Assembly: GCA_905205195.1 (NCBI GenBank)
Contig: CAJLCS010000019.1
Location: 1-33,067 of the forward strand
Direction: 5' to 3'
Length of the DNA: 33,067 nucleotides
Source of the DNA: an uncultured Eubacteriales bacterium
Lineage (GTDB): Bacteria > Bacillota > Clostridia > Oscillospirales > Oscillospiraceae
Shown here: piece by piece, positions 31,054 to 33,067 of the stretch
How positions within the stretch are numbered: the stretch's first letter is position 1
Layout of the letters: the number at the start of each line of letters is the position of its first letter
Program-made: the position numbers and the translations under genes
The notes under the pieces: model-generated
Databases searched by the model: none
Told to the model about the DNA's origin: nothing
What the model saw: the letters and a program-made list of their open reading frames with translations, nothing else

Positions 31054-31082
31054 TTGCCATTTTCCGCTTCATGGTGTATACT
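31054..31082 (+). promoter_or_regulatory. Promoter for tRNA-Leu
   Basis: TTGCCA (31054-31059) and TATACT (31077-31082) are 17 bases apart, 14 bases before the tRNA 5' end, the same spacing as for tRNA-Ser. Confidence 0.72.
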
Positions 31083-31096
31083 GAATAGGTAGCTAT

Positions 31097-31184
31097 GCCG
31101 GTGTGTTGGAATTGGCAGACGAGGCGGACTCAAAATCCGTTGGGCTAATAACCCGTGCGGGTTCGACCCCCGCCACCGGCACCA
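31097..31184 (+). tRNA. tRNA-Leu (anticodon CAA)
   Basis: The acceptor arms GCCGGTG and CACCGGC pair fully, with discriminator A and an encoded CCA (31182-31184). The anticodon stem GCGGA / TCCGT closes CTCAAAA, giving anticodon CAA. The variable arm is long, as in leucine tRNA, and the T-arm has GGTTCGACCCC. It is the last core gene before the AT-rich right end and a likely integration site. Confidence 0.96.
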
Positions 31185-31194
31185 CACCTTGAAG

Positions 31195-31236
31195 GCTCGC
31201 AAACCCTTGATATGACTGGGTTTGCGGGCTTTTCTT
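31195..31236 (+). terminator. Terminator after tRNA-Leu
   Basis: GCTCGCAAACCC and GGGTTTGCGGGC (31195-31206 and 31218-31229) form a 12-bp stem with one mismatch or wobble and an 11-base loop, followed by TTTTCTTT. Confidence 0.85.
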
Positions 31237-31477
31237 TATGCTTTGAACTCTTATGTACTGCCCCTCCCGCATCAGCAGATTTGCCGTTTACAGGCTGATT
31301 TTAGGAGGGACATCGGAGGGACATAAAGTATCAGGCTGAGGGATATACGCCAAAAATCGCATTGGCAGACGCAATCTTTGAGTTGAAATTCAAGTGCGTG
31401 TAAGTGTTTGATGTGGTCGAAATGTAGTATTTGCCGCTGAAACCGTAGTATATAGGTGAAGCCGGAAAGGAGGCGGT
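31237..31477. other. AT-richer intergenic region with short repeats at the probable element edge
   Basis: No gene was found here. It contains two copies of GGAGGGACAT (31304-31313 and 31315-31324), a copy of ATTGGCAGACG (31361-31371) identical to part of tRNA-Leu (31111-31121), and a near-repeat of GAAA...GTAGTAT (31419-31430 and 31439-31451) just before the sigma factor start. From here base composition is visibly more AT-rich than to the left. No inverted terminal repeats or integrase gene were seen. Confidence 0.5.
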
Positions 31478-31981
31478 ATGGTGATAGAAGATGAAAAAAT
31501 CATAGAAATGTTTTTTGAACGGTCAGAGCAAGGTTTATGGGAACTGGATAACAAATACGGGAAAGTCTGTCATAACCTCTCGTACAACATTGTGGGGAGC
31601 AGACAAGACGCGGAGGAATGTGTAAACGACGCTTATTTAGGCGCATGGAACATTTCACTCAAAATCTATTGGAGAAAGGAAGCAGCCAAACGAAGCAGCC
31701 ACTACACGATTGCGTTAGAGGAAATCGAAGCCTGTATCGCAGACCAAAAAACCGTAGAAGATGAAATTGAAGCCAGAGAGTTAGCCCGTATCATTGAGGA
31801 CTTTTTGGACACGCTGACCGTTGAAAACCGCGTTATCTTCATGCGCCGCTATTGGTTTTCCGATAGCTACAAGAATATAGCCGAGCTTGTAGGGCTTTCG
31901 GAGAAAAATATCTCCGTCCGGCTGACCCGTATCCGTGAGAAGATGAAGCAATATTTAATTGAAAGAGAGGTATTTGTATGA
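31478..31981 (+). CDS. Sigma-70 family (ECF-like) RNA polymerase sigma factor with shortened region 2
   Basis: A 167-residue sigma factor. Region 2 starts normally (SRQDAEECVNDAYLGAWN, about 41-58), and region 4 is intact at about 112-160 (LTVENRVIFMRRYWFS, then a helix-turn-helix IAELVGLSEKNISVRLTRIR). Between GAWN and ISLKIYWRK the usual stretch ending in a W/Y-x-x-x-I-x-R-N type helix is missing: by comparison with the family form I recall, about 19-20 residues are lost in frame at codon 58 (31649). That part carries the -10 melting and recognition helices, so promoter use may be altered or lost. GGAAAGGAGG precedes the ATG. The stop overlaps the next start (ATGA). The AT-rich codon use suggests transfer. 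Confidence 0.82.
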   Translation: MVIEDEKIIEMFFERSEQGLWELDNKYGKVCHNLSYNIVGSRQDAEECVNDAYLGAWNISLKIYWRKEAAKRSSHYTIALEEIEACIADQKTVEDEIEARELARIIEDFLDTLTVENRVIFMRRYWFSDSYKNIAELVGLSEKNISVRLTRIREKMKQYLIEREVFV

Positions 31982-32763
31982 ATGCAAAGAAATTTTCAGA
32001 CGCTATGAGCGAACTTGATACGAAATATGTTGATGAAGCTCTCAACTATAAAAAGAAAGTGAAAAAGCCCATTTGGGTAAAATGGAGTGCTATGGCAGCT
32101 TGCCTTGCGGTTGTGTTTTTTATTGGTGTTTCTGTTCTCACGAGGTACGAAGACCAGCAAGACATTACACCGCCTGATAATTCAACTATTGCATTATCTG
32201 AGAATTCAACTAATGTCATTGCCCGGTACATTGATGAGGCACCTACAACAAGTACCAATATGGACTTGCAACTACTTACCGAGGAAGAAGTGTTCTCTAC
32301 TCCTGATATGGCAATTTTCAAAGGTATCGTATTGAAAATTAAGAATATTGAATTAGACTTTTCCGGGGTTAAGGAATATCGTGCGATTGCACAAATTGAA
32401 GTGAAAGAAGTATTTCAAGGCTCTTGTAAAGTGGGTGAAACGGTGTCTGTCCTATTGCCGTGCCCAATTTCAGAAGATATTTGGGTAGAAGATACAGATG
32501 TCGTTTCAGCCATGAAAGCCGGTATGACTGGAATATTTATGCCGATATTCTATAATGACGAAAATTCTATTTGGAAGCAAAATAATGCATGCTTGGTAAA
32601 GAAAGATATTGCTGAATACGGTTTTTTAGATGGGTTACAATATGCTTTCCTCGAAACCGAAAGTGGACTTGTTTTTAGTCAGGAAACTTACGAAAGTATA
32701 GCTGATGTGACCACACTTAATGAAGTCGAAGAATATATACAAACAATGCTTCAAAAGTCATAA
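31978..32763 (+). CDS. Membrane protein, probable anti-sigma partner
   Basis: A 261-residue protein with an N-terminal cytoplasmic segment (MNAKKFSDAMSELDTKYVDE to about 35, ending in a KKKVKKP positive patch), one membrane helix (about 36-54), and a large extracytoplasmic domain of about 200 residues with no motif I recognise. Start and stop overlap with the sigma gene means the two are translated together. Gene pairs of this layout in Clostridia commonly encode a sigma factor and its membrane anti-sigma. The N-terminal segment lacks a zinc-type HxxxCxxC motif. The function of the outer domain is unknown; ligand sensing is a guess. A terminator follows. Confidence 0.72.
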   Translation: MNAKKFSDAMSELDTKYVDEALNYKKKVKKPIWVKWSAMAACLAVVFFIGVSVLTRYEDQQDITPPDNSTIALSENSTNVIARYIDEAPTTSTNMDLQLLTEEEVFSTPDMAIFKGIVLKIKNIELDFSGVKEYRAIAQIEVKEVFQGSCKVGETVSVLLPCPISEDIWVEDTDVVSAMKAGMTGIFMPIFYNDENSIWKQNNACLVKKDIAEYGFLDGLQYAFLETESGLVFSQETYESIADVTTLNEVEEYIQTMLQKS

Positions 32764-32795
32764 AATAAGAAACTAAATATCAAAGTTACTTTCTC

Positions 32796-32828
32796 AAAAG
32801 GACAGCCGAGAAATCGACTGTCCTTTTT
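32796..32828 (+). terminator. Terminator after the sigma/anti-sigma pair
   Basis: The stem AAAAGGACAG / CTGTCCTTTT has an inner CGA-GAAA-TCG helix with a tetraloop and ends in TTTTT. It lies 32 bases after the membrane protein stop. Confidence 0.87.
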
Positions 32829-32860
32829 CTATGCCAACAGGCAGAAAGGAGCGACCAGCC

Positions 32861-33067
32861 ATGACGAAACCGAGAGAGAAAACCCGCGAGCCGAGATTGA
32901 GGACGGAAAGAAGAAAATCCGGCAGTTTGAGAACCGGGAAAAGGTGTTGCGGCAAAAGCTGTCCCAAGAGGAACGCCGGACGCGCAGCCACCGGCTGATC
33001 GTCCGGGGCGCGGTCTTTGAAAGCATTGTGCCGGAAGCAAAGAACATGACCGACGAGGAAGCCACAG
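32861..33067 (+). pseudogene. DUF3847-like protein, frameshifted near its start and cut by the window end
   Basis: An ATG at 32861 with AAAGGAG nine bases upstream opens a frame that runs only 45 codons (stop 32996-32998) and reads as arginine-rich nonsense. A second frame, open from before 32863 to the end of the window, reads ETERENPRAEIEDGKKK, then FENREKVLRQKLSQEER, then HRLIVRGAVFESIVPEAKNM. This is the pattern of DUF3847 proteins, small coiled-coil proteins found beside relaxase genes of conjugative elements. That frame has no start codon. Adding one base after ATGAC would join the good ATG to it, so a one-base deletion (or a sequence error) is the simplest reading. GC content rises again here relative to the sigma genes. 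The 3' end lies outside. Confidence 0.65.

Noticed and set aside
30921..31202. Minus-strand ORF beginning MRAFKVWCRWRGSNPHG
   Set aside because: It runs antisense through tRNA-Leu; the CRWRGSNPHG peptide is a well-known false protein made from tRNA antisense sequence.
1..33067. CRISPR array, toxin-antitoxin or phage defence cassette
   Set aside because: No spaced direct repeats, no cas or restriction genes, and no paired small toxin-like genes were seen on either strand.

Overview
This window reads as chromosome from a GC-rich, anaerobic, spore-forming Clostridia, most likely the Oscillospiraceae (Flavonifractor/Oscillibacter-like). The reasons are a PolC-type replicase, the sporulation regulator SpoIIID, the folate-dependent tRNA methylase TrmFO, pyruvate:ferredoxin oxidoreductase, the MEP isoprenoid pathway and GC-rich codon use. 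No rRNA, CRISPR array or complete insertion sequence was seen. The family calls come from reading translated motifs, without database searches.

Left part (1-4790). The 3' end of a pyruvate:ferredoxin oxidoreductase gene is followed by a small DUF3006-like gene, an AI-2E family permease (minus strand), spoIIID, a 38-residue conserved-looking small protein, the two rRNA methyltransferase genes rlmH and rsmE (convergent, with abutting stop codons) and a uridine phosphorylase-type gene.

Central operon (15262 down to 4794, minus strand). The order is pyrH-frr-uppS-cdsA-dxr-rseP-ispG-polC, tightly spaced behind one clear promoter. It couples UMP phosphorylation, ribosome recycling, two MEP-pathway steps, undecaprenyl-PP and CDP-diacylglycerol synthesis, a site-2 protease and the replicative polymerase. 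The rpsB-tsf pair often found before pyrH is absent; the divergent neighbour is glnS.

Middle (15421-18850). glnS and a convergent GNAT gene are separated by three back-to-back hairpins. Then come tRNA-Ser(UGA) and a sugar-phosphate transferase of the exopolysaccharide/WcaJ class.

Second operon (28388 down to 18946, minus strand). The order is ktrB-ktrA-trmH-like-dprA-topA-trmFO-plsX-rnc, with several overlapping stop/start codons. It covers potassium uptake, RNA methylation, DNA processing, topoisomerase I, phospholipid initiation and RNase III. Divergent from it is adenine deaminase (ade), convergent with a SAM methyltransferase.

Right end (31097-33067). After tRNA-Leu(CAA) the sequence becomes clearly more AT-rich and the gene content changes. 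There is a sigma-70-like factor with what looks like an in-frame deletion in region 2, a translationally coupled membrane protein (probable anti-sigma), and a frameshifted DUF3847-like gene typical of conjugative elements. This looks like one edge of an integrated mobile element next to a tRNA gene, although no integrase lies inside the window. It is the least ordinary part of the sequence. I found no convincing wholly new system.
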